64,000 bases of DNA from Alteromonadaceae bacterium 2753L.S.0a.02 (GCA_007827375.1 VISH01000002.1:2815001-2879000), one strand, 5' to 3'; positions 51,880 through 61,048 are shown, counted from the stretch's first letter. Notes: generated from the sequence alone by a model not told the origin. Made by a program: numbers and translations.

Positions 51880-52746
51880 TTATTTTTTCTTAATGCGTGA
51901 AGTATTTGCCTTGCGTAAGCGACGCTGGTGGCGTTCACGACTGCGTTTCAATTCGGGTGAATATTTGGGCTTGGGCGGAGCTTCAAATCCTGCCGTTTCG
52001 CAGAGCTCAGCCACTTCTTTTTCATCCAATTCCAACCACTGCCCGACACGTACGTGAGAAGGAATAAAGATGTTGCCATAGCGCACGCGCTTGAGGCGGC
52101 TGACGCGAACATCCTGGGATTCCCACAATCGTCGAACCTCTCGGTTACGCCCTTCCATCACAACACAATAAAACCACAGGTTTTTGCCTTCCTTTCTGCC
52201 TTCGACGATGTCAGTAAAGCGTGCCACACCGTCTTCGAGCAATATACCATCGCGAAGACGCTGCAACATGTCGTTGTCGACCTCCCCTTGAACACGCACC
52301 AAATATTCGCGATCAATACCTGTTGAAGGATGCATAAGGCGGTTGGCTAGCTCGCCATCGTTAGTAAATAACAACAGGCCACTGGTATTGAAATCCAAGC
52401 GGCCAACGGAAATCCAGCGGCTGTTAGCAATTTTGGGAAGGTTTTCGTAAACCGTTGGGCGACCTTCCGGGTCACTGCGAGAGCAAATCTGCCCTTCGGG
52501 TTTGTTGTACAGAATCACGCGAACGCGCTGTTTAACTTTCGCGGCAACCGCCACGCGCTTGCCGTTACATTCGACCTTGTCTGAATCCAATACTCGGTCG
52601 CCAAGTTGGGCCGTTTTGCCATTAACCATCACCTTACCCAGGCTGATCAAGCGCTCCATTTCCCGCCGCGAACCCAGGCCCGCCCGGGCCAACACCTTTT
52701 GCAGTTTTTCTCCCTCTGGGCCTGCTTGAGTCTCTGAAATAGTCAT
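51880..52746 (-). CDS. rluB: 23S rRNA pseudouridine 2605 synthase
   Basis: RluB converts U2605 of 23S rRNA to pseudouridine. The 288-residue protein has an N-terminal S4 RNA-binding domain (LQKVLARAGLGSRREMERLI, VNGK), the catalytic GRLDFNTSGLLLFTNDG with the essential Asp near residue 117, and a basic Arg/Lys-rich tail. It overlaps scpB (ATGA) and is the last gene of the row from the PHP protein at 56210. Assignment as RluB rather than RluE/F rests on the scpA-scpB neighbours. Confidence 0.93.
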   Translation of the reverse strand: MTISETQAGPEGEKLQKVLARAGLGSRREMERLISLGKVMVNGKTAQLGDRVLDSDKVECNGKRVAVAAKVKQRVRVILYNKPEGQICSRSDPEGRPTVYENLPKIANSRWISVGRLDFNTSGLLLFTNDGELANRLMHPSTGIDREYLVRVQGEVDNDMLQRLRDGILLEDGVARFTDIVEGRKEGKNLWFYCVVMEGRNREVRRLWESQDVRVSRLKRVRYGNIFIPSHVRVGQWLELDEKEVAELCETAGFEAPPKPKYSPELKRSRERHQRRLRKANTSRIKKK

Positions 52747-53726
52747 GAGTTACCGCGATCCTGTTCAGAGCCATCTGATGTGTGGAACAAAGAGTCTTCC
52801 TCTAATTTATCGGGATCGGGTTCTTCATTTTGCCGGTCATAGTCCGCTTCGTCTTCGGAGGCTTCTGGTAATTCAGAATTACGATCGGTGTCACTCCCAT
52901 CAGAAGGCTCATCGAACTCTTCGGGAGCTTCGAAATCGTCTTCCGCTGCGTTATCGAGCTCGCCACTGCTTTGTTCCTCAGCCTCAACAGGGACAACAAT
53001 TCTGGTGTCCTCGCCAGTGCCGTGTATAGCGTCGAGATCAGTTTCCTTCTCCGATTCTTCTGCTGTAATGGGTCCCTCAGAAATATCACTTGAGTCACTT
53101 GCTTCAGCAGCAGATGCTGTCGCGGCTGCCGCCATCACACTTTCCTGCACTTCTGGCGGCAAGTTGTCAAATTCCAGGGTTTCGTTGAGACTGTCGATAT
53201 CGCGCAACTCACCCAATGTGGGTAATTCATCGAGACTTTTAAGGTTAAAATAATCGAGGAACTGCCGGGTGGTGGCGTAGAGCGCTGGGCGCCCCGGTAC
53301 ATCGCGATGCCCCACAACCTTCACCCATTCCCGTTCCACTAGCGTTTTGATGATGTGGCTGCTCACTGCAACACCACGAACTTCTTCGATATCACCCCGC
53401 GTGATCGGCTGTCGGTATGCGATTAAGGCCAATGTTTCCAACAGCGCCCGTGAATATTTTTGAGGCTTCTCCTCCCACAATCGATTGACCCAGGTCGCCA
53501 GATCTTCACGCACCTGAAAACGGTAACCACTGGCAACTTCGACCAAACTGAAGCCGCGCCCGTGACAACTTTCAGCCACTGACTCAAGCGCTGTCGACAG
53601 CTCTTCTTCGGTCGGCATTTCATTGTCTTCAAATAAAGTCAGCATACGGCTGACTGTAAGTGGTTCACCGGCAGCCAATAAGGCGCCTTCAAGAATAAGT
53701 TGTAATTGTTCTTGTTCGTAGCTCAT
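52743..53726 (-). CDS. scpB: Segregation and condensation protein B with a long acidic tail
   Basis: ScpB is a winged-helix kleisin-associated subunit of the SMC condensin. The first 180 residues are standard (ILEGALLAAGEPLTVSRML, ALLETLALIAYRQPITRGDIEEVRGV, GRPALYATT). The remaining 140 or so residues are a long Asp/Glu/Ser-rich disordered tail (for example SDSSDISEGPITAEESEKE). Many ScpB proteins stop near residue 200, so the tail is a local elaboration also seen in other pseudomonad-like bacteria. Start ATG 53726; the stop overlaps rluB. Confidence 0.92.
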   Translation of the reverse strand: MSYEQEQLQLILEGALLAAGEPLTVSRMLTLFEDNEMPTEEELSTALESVAESCHGRGFSLVEVASGYRFQVREDLATWVNRLWEEKPQKYSRALLETLALIAYRQPITRGDIEEVRGVAVSSHIIKTLVEREWVKVVGHRDVPGRPALYATTRQFLDYFNLKSLDELPTLGELRDIDSLNETLEFDNLPPEVQESVMAAAATASAAEASDSSDISEGPITAEESEKETDLDAIHGTGEDTRIVVPVEAEEQSSGELDNAAEDDFEAPEEFDEPSDGSDTDRNSELPEASEDEADYDRQNEEPDPDKLEEDSLFHTSDGSEQDRGNS

Positions 53727-53737
53727 GGTGTGTGTCG

Positions 53738-54652
53738 TTATAGGGAGCGTGCTTTAACGTGAATGGGGCCAAAAGATTCGGTTTGTACAATCTCTACCAG
53801 AGATTCTTTGATAAGCTCCATGACTGCCAGGAAGGTGACAACCACGCCCAGCCTGCCCTCGTTAACAGTAAACAAACTCACAAAGGGCACAAATTGCTGA
53901 CCGTTGAGTTTGTCGAGTACTTGCGCCATGCGCTCACGGGTTGAAAGCTTTTCTTTTTCGACATGATGACTCTCAAACATATCGGCACGACGCAGCACTT
54001 CAGACAGTGATAATAGTAACTCTTTAAGATCGACATCCGGATCTGGGCGAGTCAGATTGCGATCGGGGCCCTGCGCTTTAGCAATGTGAGTGTCACGATG
54101 CAGTCGCGGTAACTCATCGATATCCTCAGCAGCTTGTTTAAAGCGTTCGTACTCCTGCAGGCGGCGAATTAAAGTTGCGCGTGGGTCATCTTCATCTTCG
54201 TCTTCAGATTCCGACGAACGCGGTAGGAGCATGCGCGATTTAATCTCAGCGAGCATAGCCGCCATCACCAAGTATTCTGCTGCCAGCTCGAACTGCATCG
54301 CCTCCATCATTTCAACATAGGTTACATATTGTTGCGTAATTTCCGAGACGTCAATTTCGAGAATATCGATATTCTGACGCCTGATCAGATACAACAGCAG
54401 ATCGAGCGGGCCTTCGAAGGCCTCCAGAAAGACTTCAAGCGCATCTGGCGGAATGTAGAGGTCTTTGGGAATTTGCGTGTACGCTTTGCCCTGTACAATC
54501 GCAAAGGGCATCTCCTCCTGTTCGGGATGATGTTCAGCCGGAGCCGCGGTATCACCAACGCTGCTCGCATCGCCATTTTGCAACGCTTCCGCAGCGAGAT
54601 TGACGTTTGTTTCGACTCCCGACAAGAGTGTGCCTCTGTTGTGTTTTGCCAA
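53738..54652 (-). CDS. scpA: Segregation and condensation protein A (kleisin)
   Basis: ScpA bridges SMC heads with ScpB. The 304-residue reading has a poorly conserved first 47 residues, then MPFAIVQGKAY and the kleisin N-terminal domain FLEAFEGPLDLLLYLIRRQ, and a C-terminal winged-helix-like VVTFLAVMELIKESLVEIV. The frame opens with TTG 54652 without a clear Shine-Dalgarno. TTG 54625 (with AGAGGCA before it) is a possible alternative, and ATG 54511 has AGGAGGAG directly against it. The true start is uncertain. It is followed by scpB after 11 bases. Confidence 0.9.
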   Translation of the reverse strand: MAKHNRGTLLSGVETNVNLAAEALQNGDASSVGDTAAPAEHHPEQEEMPFAIVQGKAYTQIPKDLYIPPDALEVFLEAFEGPLDLLLYLIRRQNIDILEIDVSEITQQYVTYVEMMEAMQFELAAEYLVMAAMLAEIKSRMLLPRSSESEDEDEDDPRATLIRRLQEYERFKQAAEDIDELPRLHRDTHIAKAQGPDRNLTRPDPDVDLKELLLSLSEVLRRADMFESHHVEKEKLSTRERMAQVLDKLNGQQFVPFVSLFTVNEGRLGVVVTFLAVMELIKESLVEIVQTESFGPIHVKARSL

Positions 54653-54720
54653 AGAAAAGACCGCGCATTATAGCGGTAGTGTGGTGGTCATAGCTATGCG
54701 AAATGCAAATCTGGCGCAGG

Positions 54721-55341
54721 CTACTGGAAATCGCTGGTATCGCCGCAACCCTGTCGCACGATTACCGGCTCTTCTCCGGTGAGATCGATCACGCTGGTGG
54801 GTTCCAGGCCGCAAAACCCGCCATCTATGACCAATTCAAGCTGATGTTCCAGGGAATCGCGAATATCGTAGGGGTCGGTGAGCGGCAAACTTTCGCCAGG
54901 CAAGATCAAAGAACTGCTCATCAGGGGTTCGCCCAGCTCCTCCATAAGTGCCAGGGCTATTGCGTTATCAGGCACACGCAAGCCCAAAGTTTTACGCTTC
55001 GGATGCTGCAGGCGTCGCGGCACTTCAGTGGTTGCATTCAAGATGAAAGTGTATGGGCCAGGTGTATGACTTTTTATGATGCGGAACGCAGCGTTATCGA
55101 CACGAGCATAATTGGCCAGCTCTGATAAGTCGCGACACATCAATGTAAAGTTATGGTGTTTGTCGAGCTGACGCAGGGCACGTATTCGATCCAGAGCAAA
55201 TTTATCACCGATGTGGCATCCGAGTGCATAGGCTGAATCGGTGGGGTACGCAATCAAACCGCCACGACGCAAAATATCGACAGCTTGTATGACAAGACGG
55301 TGTTGTGGGCTCTCTGGATGAATAGAAAAAAACTGCGCCAT
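54721..55341 (-). CDS. Sua5/YciO/YrdC family protein (YciO type)
   Basis: From ATG 55341, backed by AAGGACA a few bases upstream, the protein is 207 residues, starting MAQFFSIHPESPQHRL. It has the Sua5/YrdC fold signatures ILRRGGLIAYPTDSAYALGC, HTPGPYTFILNATTEVPRRL and LGLRVPDN. YrdC-like proteins make threonylcarbamoyl-AMP; the YciO branch has an unknown or weaker role. An in-frame ATG at 55380 coincides with the PHP stop (TAATG), so a 220-residue form is the alternative. Confidence 0.9.
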   Translation of the reverse strand: MAQFFSIHPESPQHRLVIQAVDILRRGGLIAYPTDSAYALGCHIGDKFALDRIRALRQLDKHHNFTLMCRDLSELANYARVDNAAFRIIKSHTPGPYTFILNATTEVPRRLQHPKRKTLGLRVPDNAIALALMEELGEPLMSSSLILPGESLPLTDPYDIRDSLEHQLELVIDGGFCGLEPTSVIDLTGEEPVIVRQGCGDTSDFQ

Positions 55342-55379
55342 TCGTTGTCCTTGTAATTGGTATTGCATGAGCTGATTCA

Positions 55380-56210
55380 TTACCACAGCTCCCATACGGG
55401 CGACATGTGTGACGGCAAGTAACCACAACAGCCGAGCTCTTGCCACGGTTGATCAGGCACGTGGAAATCGCTGCCCAATGAAACTGCCAACCCAAATTGA
55501 TTGGCAATTCTAGCAAGATTATCGGCCACGCCGGCAATTTGTTTACCGCTAATCACCTCGATAGCCGCGCCACCGCTGGCCGCGAAGCAATCAGTTAGTT
55601 GGCAGAGCTTAGTACGGGTCATTTTGTATTTCGTCGGATGAGCCAGCACCGCAACACCTCCCGAGCGTTTTATCCACTCCACGACTTCAGGCACTTCCGG
55701 CCAGAGGTTTTTAATATCACCAGGCTTTCCAGCCCCGAGATACTTCTTAAATGCCTGGTTTATATTAGCCACATAGCCACTTTCAACCAGGAAACGTGCA
55801 AAATGCGGTCTGCCCAATGTTTCGCTGCCTGCTGCGGCCTGCGCCCCATCCAGCGCCCCTTCGATACCCGCTTTGGCAAGACGAGCAGCGATGGCTTCAG
55901 CCCGCTCACTGCGACGTTCGTGCTGGCTGCGCACGGCAGCCGCCAAATCACCGCTCTGCAGATCGATATTCAAGCCTACAATATGAATGCCACGCCCCAT
56001 CCATTGGCTGGAGAACTCAATGCCCGTCACGAGGTCGATAGAGGCATAAGAGGCCGCCAGAGCAGCTTGCTGCAGCCCGGCAACAGTATCGTGATCGGTA
56101 ACCGCCAAAACATCAACGTTTCGCGTTTTGGCGCGGGTAACCAAGTCCTCAGGGCTCAACATTCCATCGGAAAACGTTGTATGACAGTGAAGATCGTAGA
56201 TAAGTGGCAT
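55380..56210 (-). CDS. PHP-domain nuclease/phosphatase (RNase AM / YciV type)
   Basis: From ATG 56210 the 277-residue protein starts MPLIYDLHCHTTFSDG with the first metal site (HxH), then TDHD near residue 40, VAVLAHPTKYK near 190 and DFHV near 255. E. coli RNase AM (TrpH/YciV) is a 5'-3' nuclease and 3',5'-nucleotide bisphosphatase with this fold. It heads the operon PHP, yciO, scpA, scpB, rluB. The ten-residue-longer frame starts with a weak site and is not used. Confidence 0.92.
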   Translation of the reverse strand: MPLIYDLHCHTTFSDGMLSPEDLVTRAKTRNVDVLAVTDHDTVAGLQQAALAASYASIDLVTGIEFSSQWMGRGIHIVGLNIDLQSGDLAAAVRSQHERRSERAEAIAARLAKAGIEGALDGAQAAAGSETLGRPHFARFLVESGYVANINQAFKKYLGAGKPGDIKNLWPEVPEVVEWIKRSGGVAVLAHPTKYKMTRTKLCQLTDCFAASGGAAIEVISGKQIAGVADNLARIANQFGLAVSLGSDFHVPDQPWQELGCCGYLPSHMSPVWELW

Positions 56211-56354
56211 GTATCGCTCAGAAACAAAAATTAATCGCAAAGTGTACCCGATTCTACTGCCAACAAAAGCGCAGGTTTACAGAATTCGTGTTAACAGCTT
56301 GCGCCATTCCTGTTAGCATTCGCTGCCTTAAAGTGCACACCCGAGCTGTATGCA

Positions 56355-57092
56355 ATGAAAAACCCGCAAAAGAAAGAAAACCCGCTCCTCAACATATTGC
56401 TGAATATCGTAATTCCCACCGTTATTCTGGTGAAATTTAGTGGCCCCGACAACCTCGGCCCTAAACTCGGCATCGTGGTTGCACTGGCCTTTCCCATCGG
56501 CTACGGCGTATTCGACTTCACCCGCACGCGCAAACTCAACTTTTTCTCAGCACTGGGCGTTCTCAGCGTTATGCTCACGGGCGGCATGAGCCTGTTAGAG
56601 CTAGACCCCAAATATATCGCCATTAAAGAAGCAACAATTCCGGCACTGTTCGGCATTGCCACTCTGGCGTCACTTAAAACCCGTTACCCGCTGGTGCGCA
56701 CATTCCTTTTTAACGACGCTGTGCTGCAAACCGACAAGGTTTACGAAGCTCTGGAAACCCGCGGAAAGCAACGCGAATTCGACAAAAGTCTGGTTATCGC
56801 TTCCTATATGATTGCCGGCTCTTTTTTACTCAGCTCAATACTCAACTATGTACTCGCAAAAGTTGTGCTGGTAAGCGCGCCCGGTACCGAGGAGTTCAAC
56901 GCAGAACTGGGCACAATGACCGCGCTCAGTTTTCCTGTTATTACCATCCCGGCAATGCTTGTATTATTCGGCGCTTTATTTTATTTGTTCCGACAAATTA
57001 AGGTGCTCACCGGGTTAACGCTGGAAGATGTATTTATCGATCACAGCGATACAGAAAAAGAAGAAGAACAAGAAAAACCTCAAGCACAATAA
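56355..57092 (+). CDS. VC0807-family polytopic membrane protein
   Basis: The 245-residue protein has about six membrane helices (LLNIVIPTVILVKFSG, LGIVVALAFPIGYGVFDF, FSALGVLSVMLTGGMSLL, LVIASYMIAGSFLLSSILNYVLA, LSFPVITIPAMLVLFGALFYLF) and a charged tail. It belongs to the VC0807 group, distantly like YciB/IspZ septation proteins. The function is unknown. It lies directly ahead of YciI, where a YciB gene is usual, which supports a similar place in the envelope. ATG 56355 is divergent from the PHP gene. Confidence 0.85.
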   Translation: MKNPQKKENPLLNILLNIVIPTVILVKFSGPDNLGPKLGIVVALAFPIGYGVFDFTRTRKLNFFSALGVLSVMLTGGMSLLELDPKYIAIKEATIPALFGIATLASLKTRYPLVRTFLFNDAVLQTDKVYEALETRGKQREFDKSLVIASYMIAGSFLLSSILNYVLAKVVLVSAPGTEEFNAELGTMTALSFPVITIPAMLVLFGALFYLFRQIKVLTGLTLEDVFIDHSDTEKEEEQEKPQAQ

Positions 57093-57170
57093 GCGCCTAA
57101 ATACGCTGCAACTCAGGCGTTAGCATATTTTTTAAAAAGCTTGTTATTGAATCCAAAGGGGGTAACTACC

Positions 57171-57470
57171 ATGTTGTATGCCATTATTAGCCAGGACGTT
57201 GAGAACAGTCTCGCAAAACGCCAATCCGTGCGTTCCGATCATCTGGCGCGTTTACACACTTTACGTGACGAAGGTCGCCTGATTCTGGCAGGACCCCACC
57301 CTGCGGTAGACAGCAACGACCCGGGCGAAGCTGGGTTTACCGGTAGTCTTATAGTCGCAGAATTCGACTCATTAGCAGCGGCGCAAACCTGGGCCGACGC
57401 AGACCCATACGTTGCTGCAGGTGTTTACCGACAGGTTAGCGTTAAACCATTTAAAAAAGTTTTACCCTAA
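57171..57470 (+). CDS. YciI-family small enzyme-like protein
   Basis: From ATG 57171, with AAAGGGGG close upstream, the protein is 99 residues: MLYAIISQDVENSLAKRQSV, RSDHLARLHTLRDEGRLILAGP and a second half with ADADPYVAAGVYRQVSV. The fold is the ferredoxin-like alpha+beta barrel of YciI, whose His-Asp pair (H in DHLARL and D in ADPY) is thought to be catalytic, but the reaction is unknown. It follows the VC0807-type gene and precedes the SH3 protein gene. Confidence 0.92.
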   Translation: MLYAIISQDVENSLAKRQSVRSDHLARLHTLRDEGRLILAGPHPAVDSNDPGEAGFTGSLIVAEFDSLAAAQTWADADPYVAAGVYRQVSVKPFKKVLP

Positions 57471-57493
57471 GTAAAAATAAGCGAGTGTAAACC

Positions 57494-58195
57494 ATGACCC
57501 CAAGTAAAATTCTAAGGCAGTTTACCCTTGTCTGCAGTTGTATTTTGGCAAGTTTTCTATTGAGCAAACCCGCTCTCGCTCAGCAAGAATTAAGGTATAT
57601 CACTGATCTGCTGTATGTGCCTTTGCGCAGTGGCCAAGGTAACGAATTTCGCATCGTCAACAAAGGCCTTCGCAGCGGTACTACAATTTATTATGTGGCG
57701 CCAGGCGATACAGACGAGTGGATTAAAGTACGCACCGCCGAGGGCGTCGAAGGTTGGATACGCTCGCAATATATTCAAGAAGAAGAAACCGCGAATATAA
57801 AACTCAACCGCGCGCTTTCGGAACTGGCACAGCTAAAAAAAGCCAATGGGGAACTTAGCGCCGAGAACACTGCCTTAAAATCCCAAAATACCCGACTTTC
57901 AAGTACTGCAGACCACGCACAAAATTCACAAGCCAATATGGCACAAGAACTGGAAAAAATAAAAACGCTGTCTGCCGGTGCAATTGAATTAGAACAGCGC
58001 TATACCGACCTGCTGGAAAAGCACCAACTGATGCAAACCGAAAAGGATGTGCTTACCGCTGAAAACGAAAGTTTAAAAAGTGATACAAGAATCAATTACA
58101 TGCTTTACGGTGCCGGCTTGCTAATTCTCGGTATGATTCTGGCTATCGTTGTACCCTCATTAAAACCCAACAAGCGCTACTCAGAATGGCGTTAA
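57494..58195 (+). CDS. TIGR04211-type SH3 domain membrane protein
   Basis: The 233-residue protein has a signal peptide (LVCSCILASFLLSKPALA), a bacterial SH3 domain (about residues 32-95, YITDLLYVPLRSGQGNEFRI ... GWIRSQYIQ), a coiled coil (about 105-190) and one C-terminal membrane helix (YMLYGAGLLILGMILAIVV). This order is that of the TIGR04211/YgiM group, with the SH3 and coiled coil facing the periplasm. The role is thought to be in envelope maintenance, unproven. It starts 24 bases after yciI. Confidence 0.9.
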   Translation: MTPSKILRQFTLVCSCILASFLLSKPALAQQELRYITDLLYVPLRSGQGNEFRIVNKGLRSGTTIYYVAPGDTDEWIKVRTAEGVEGWIRSQYIQEEETANIKLNRALSELAQLKKANGELSAENTALKSQNTRLSSTADHAQNSQANMAQELEKIKTLSAGAIELEQRYTDLLEKHQLMQTEKDVLTAENESLKSDTRINYMLYGAGLLILGMILAIVVPSLKPNKRYSEWR

Positions 58196-58220
58196 GAATC
58201 AATGACAAGAGACTCCACGC

Positions 58221-58811
58221 ATGTTTATAAAAGCTCGCAATCTCGTCGCTTTAATTGCCCTGTTGCTGTTTAGCACAACCGGCCTTGCTGCGGAAAAAGT
58301 AAAAAACCCCCGTGTTATTTTTGAAACCGACCTCGGCAAAATCACAATTGAACTTTATCAGGAAAAAGCACCTAAAACCGTCGCGAATTTCCTGAGCTAT
58401 GTTGACGATGGCTTCTATGTGGGTACCATTTTTCATCGCGTTATTCCCGGTTTTGTGGTGCAGGGTGGCGGGCTGACTTTCGACTTTAAACATAAAACCC
58501 CCAAAGAACCGGTAAAAAACGAATCGGATAACGGTCTGAAGAATTTAAAAGCTACCTTGTCTATGGCACGTACCGCCGATCCCGACAGTGCCACCTCGCA
58601 GTTTTTCATCAATCTCGCTGATAACGAACATCTCGACCCTAATGGCGGTAAGCCAGGCTATGCCGTATTTGGTGAAGTTGTGGAAGGATTCGAAACAGTG
58701 AAAAAAATAGAGAAAGAACCGCGAGGAATTTACCGCGCTTTCCCGGAAGCCCCCAACTATCCGGTGCGCGTACTACGCGCCTACCGAGAAACGGCAACAG
58801 GGGCGAAATAA
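58221..58811 (+). CDS. Periplasmic cyclophilin-type peptidyl-prolyl isomerase
   Basis: The 196-residue protein has a signal peptide (LIALLLFSTTGLAA) and a cyclophilin domain (VANFLSYVDDGFYVGTIFHR, then IPGFVVQGGG, SMARTADPDSATSQFFINL). This identifies a periplasmic PpiA/PpiB relative that catalyses proline isomerisation during folding. It begins 26 bases after the SH3 gene stop and is followed four bases later by pdxJ, so they may be one transcript. Confidence 0.93.
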   Translation: MFIKARNLVALIALLLFSTTGLAAEKVKNPRVIFETDLGKITIELYQEKAPKTVANFLSYVDDGFYVGTIFHRVIPGFVVQGGGLTFDFKHKTPKEPVKNESDNGLKNLKATLSMARTADPDSATSQFFINLADNEHLDPNGGKPGYAVFGEVVEGFETVKKIEKEPRGIYRAFPEAPNYPVRVLRAYRETATGAK

Positions 58812-58814
58812 TTA

Positions 58815-59582
58815 ATGTCGGCAATTGCGCTGAGTGTAAATCTGAACAAAATTGCTCTGTTGCGAAACTCTCGTGACGGCAACTACCCGAATGTTGTGGA
58901 ATTTGGTCGCCGGGCAATAGCAGCGGGAGCCCAGGGCCTTACCGTACACCCTCGCCCCGATCAACGCCATATCCGCCCCGATGATGTGCGCCAAATTGCA
59001 CAACTTCTAAAAGGAAACCCCGACCCTCTTCTTGAATTTAATATTGAAGGCAATCCTTTCGCAGATGCCAGCGGTGACTATCCAGGTCTCCTTGATCTCA
59101 CCCTGGAAGTCGTGCCTCATCAATGCACGTTGGTGCCCGACAGCGACAGTCAAAAAACCTCCGACCACGGCTTCGACCTGCAGCGATCGGGTGACCGGCT
59201 GGCACCTTTAATCGCGAAACTCAAAGCGAAAGGTATCAGGGTTAGCCTATTTATGGATCCGCGCCCCGAGCAAATAGAACTCGCCGCACAAATTGGCGCT
59301 GATCGAATTGAACTCTATACCGGGCCTTTTGCGCATGCCTTTGCGCTTAGTGTTGAAACTGGCCAAGAGGTCTTTGAGCAACATTGTTTCGCCGCTGAAA
59401 AAGCGCTTGAACTGGGGTTGGGTATTAATGCCGGTCATGATTTAAATCTAGAGAATATGGCCCTCTATCAACGGCTACCGGGTCTCCAGGAAGTATCTAT
59501 CGGCCACGCGTTAACCGTGGACGCGCTTCTCATGGGCTTTGAAACAGCGGTTAAGGCGTACCTAGAATCATGCCGGGTATGA
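58815..59582 (+). CDS. pdxJ: Pyridoxine 5'-phosphate synthase
   Basis: PdxJ condenses 3-amino-1-hydroxyacetone-1-phosphate with deoxyxylulose-5-phosphate to make pyridoxine 5'-phosphate. The 255-residue protein has the family motifs LNKIALLRNSR near the start, GLTVHPRPDQRHI near residue 40, FNIEGNP near 75, VTLVPD-like CTLVPDS near 101 and the C-terminal VSIGHAL near 225. ATG 58815 is four bases after the cyclophilin stop. Length is normal. Confidence 0.95.
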   Translation: MSAIALSVNLNKIALLRNSRDGNYPNVVEFGRRAIAAGAQGLTVHPRPDQRHIRPDDVRQIAQLLKGNPDPLLEFNIEGNPFADASGDYPGLLDLTLEVVPHQCTLVPDSDSQKTSDHGFDLQRSGDRLAPLIAKLKAKGIRVSLFMDPRPEQIELAAQIGADRIELYTGPFAHAFALSVETGQEVFEQHCFAAEKALELGLGINAGHDLNLENMALYQRLPGLQEVSIGHALTVDALLMGFETAVKAYLESCRV

Positions 59583-59704
59583 CTTTCGTATTGCTACGAC
59601 CCGTTTATCGGAAAACTGCTCATCGTAGTTATTAATTCGTTAAACTGAGAGTACTAAGAGCAGTACTTAACGCAGCAGTATCTACAGCAACAGGAGGTAA
59701 CAAT

Positions 59705-60118
59705 ATGCTTTCTCTATTTGTTGAAGACTGTATGGACGGTAACCCTCACGCCCTCTCGACATCAGCAACCGTGCGCGATGCTATTAATTTGTTTACCGCA
59801 GCACATATTCCCGGCGCACCCGTTATTGATGAAAACAAGCATTTGGTCGGCTACATCTCTGAGCAGGATTGCCTCAAAGAAATGCTGAATGATGCGTTCT
59901 ACAGCGAACAGCCGCCATTTGTTACACAAGTGATGAACTACGATGTGAAAACCGTAGCGCCAATGAACAGTGTCTTGGAAGTCGCTGAAGCCATGAGTAA
60001 AACGTCACCCAAAAATTATCCCGTGGTTGAAAACGGTCGCCTGGTGGGTATGGTTTCGCGTTCGCGTATACTGAAATCGCTCTCTGAAAACAACAAAGGC
60101 GATTACTTCCATCACTAG
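59705..60118 (+). CDS. Tandem CBS-domain protein
   Basis: The 137-residue protein is just two CBS repeats. The first begins MLSLFVEDCMDGNPHALS and contains GAPVIDENKHLVGYISEQD; the second contains NYPVVENGRLVGMVSRSRIL. A pair of CBS domains commonly binds adenine nucleotides and senses energy state. ATG 59705 follows CAGGAGGTAACA, an excellent ribosome site. It lies alone after pdxJ; the target it regulates cannot be inferred. Confidence 0.92.
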   Translation: MLSLFVEDCMDGNPHALSTSATVRDAINLFTAAHIPGAPVIDENKHLVGYISEQDCLKEMLNDAFYSEQPPFVTQVMNYDVKTVAPMNSVLEVAEAMSKTSPKNYPVVENGRLVGMVSRSRILKSLSENNKGDYFHH

Positions 60119-60244
60119 TGATTACCGTTAGAAAAATGCATTGCGTTCGGGCCCGCTAACAGGCCTTACGTAAGCAGTGAGAACGTCACGCTGACAAATT
60201 GAAACCTGTATACTGATATGTCTATTTAATATTTCGGCATATTC

Positions 60245-61027
60245 ATGACACAGGATTCAAAAGACTATCTCGCCCGTAGAAAATTTTTCGATAAGCTTCT
60301 CACAATCTATGGGCGCAAACCCTGTTTGGAAGCACTGAGCGACCCTAACGTCGAGCTTTTCCGCTTACACCTCGCCAACTCCAACAAACCGGCTGCCATT
60401 CTTGATGACATTCTCCACTTAGCACAGCAGCGCGGCGCTGAAATTCAGTATCACGATAAAAAAGCACTGTCACGTATCTCACGTAACGCCAAACAAGACC
60501 AGGGTGTCGCGGCCGATTTGGTGCTGAAGGGCTTTATTGAATTTGACGATTTTCTTAAGGACTTCTCAGCGATAAATCAGGAATTTATTGCACTCGACCG
60601 CATTACCAACCCCCAAAACCTCGGTATGATCATTCGCTCGGTTTGCGCTTCACCCTGCGCGGGGCTGATACTGCCGCGTAAAGGTTGTGCCAAGCTCGAT
60701 GCATTGGTTATTAAAGCCAGTGCGGGTACGCTATTTAAAACACGCGTTATTCGCTGTGAAGACCTCGCCACTTGTCTCCAACAATTTGGCAAGGCAGGTT
60801 GTCGTACCATTGCACTCACCTTGGACGCCACAACCAGTGTGAAAAATTACAAATTTGGTGATGCACCATCGGTTTTTGTGTTGGGTAATGAGACCGAGGG
60901 TTTAAGTAATGAAGTGTCGGAACAGTGCAATACCCAGCTCAAAATACCCATGGCTAATGGCGTGGAATCGCTCAATGTAGCAGTTACAGCAAGTTTAATA
61001 GCCTTCAGAAAAGTTCTTACCGCGTAG
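60245..61027 (+). CDS. SpoU/TrmH family RNA 2'-O-methyltransferase
   Basis: The 260-residue protein has a substrate-binding N-terminal part (KPCLEALSDPNVELFRLHLA) and the knotted SpoU catalytic domain: DRITNPQNLGMIIRSV near residue 118, VFVLGNETEGLSNEV near 208 and IPMANGVESLNVAVTASL near 235. These three motifs are the SAM-binding and catalytic elements of TrmH-like enzymes. Whether it modifies rRNA (RlmB-like) or tRNA is not decidable. ATG 60245 is used. Confidence 0.92.
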   Translation: MTQDSKDYLARRKFFDKLLTIYGRKPCLEALSDPNVELFRLHLANSNKPAAILDDILHLAQQRGAEIQYHDKKALSRISRNAKQDQGVAADLVLKGFIEFDDFLKDFSAINQEFIALDRITNPQNLGMIIRSVCASPCAGLILPRKGCAKLDALVIKASAGTLFKTRVIRCEDLATCLQQFGKAGCRTIALTLDATTSVKNYKFGDAPSVFVLGNETEGLSNEVSEQCNTQLKIPMANGVESLNVAVTASLIAFRKVLTA

Positions 61028-61048
61028 ATATGACCGTACAATGGCATT

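Noticed and set aside
55599..56234. 211-codon plus-strand frame opposite the PHP gene
   Set aside because: It covers a clear PHP protein on the other strand and shows no domain of its own.
57092..57130. Possible terminator CGCCT-N16-AGGCG followed by T-rich sequence after the VC0807-type gene
   Set aside because: The stem is only five pairs with a long loop and the T-run is offset by several bases.
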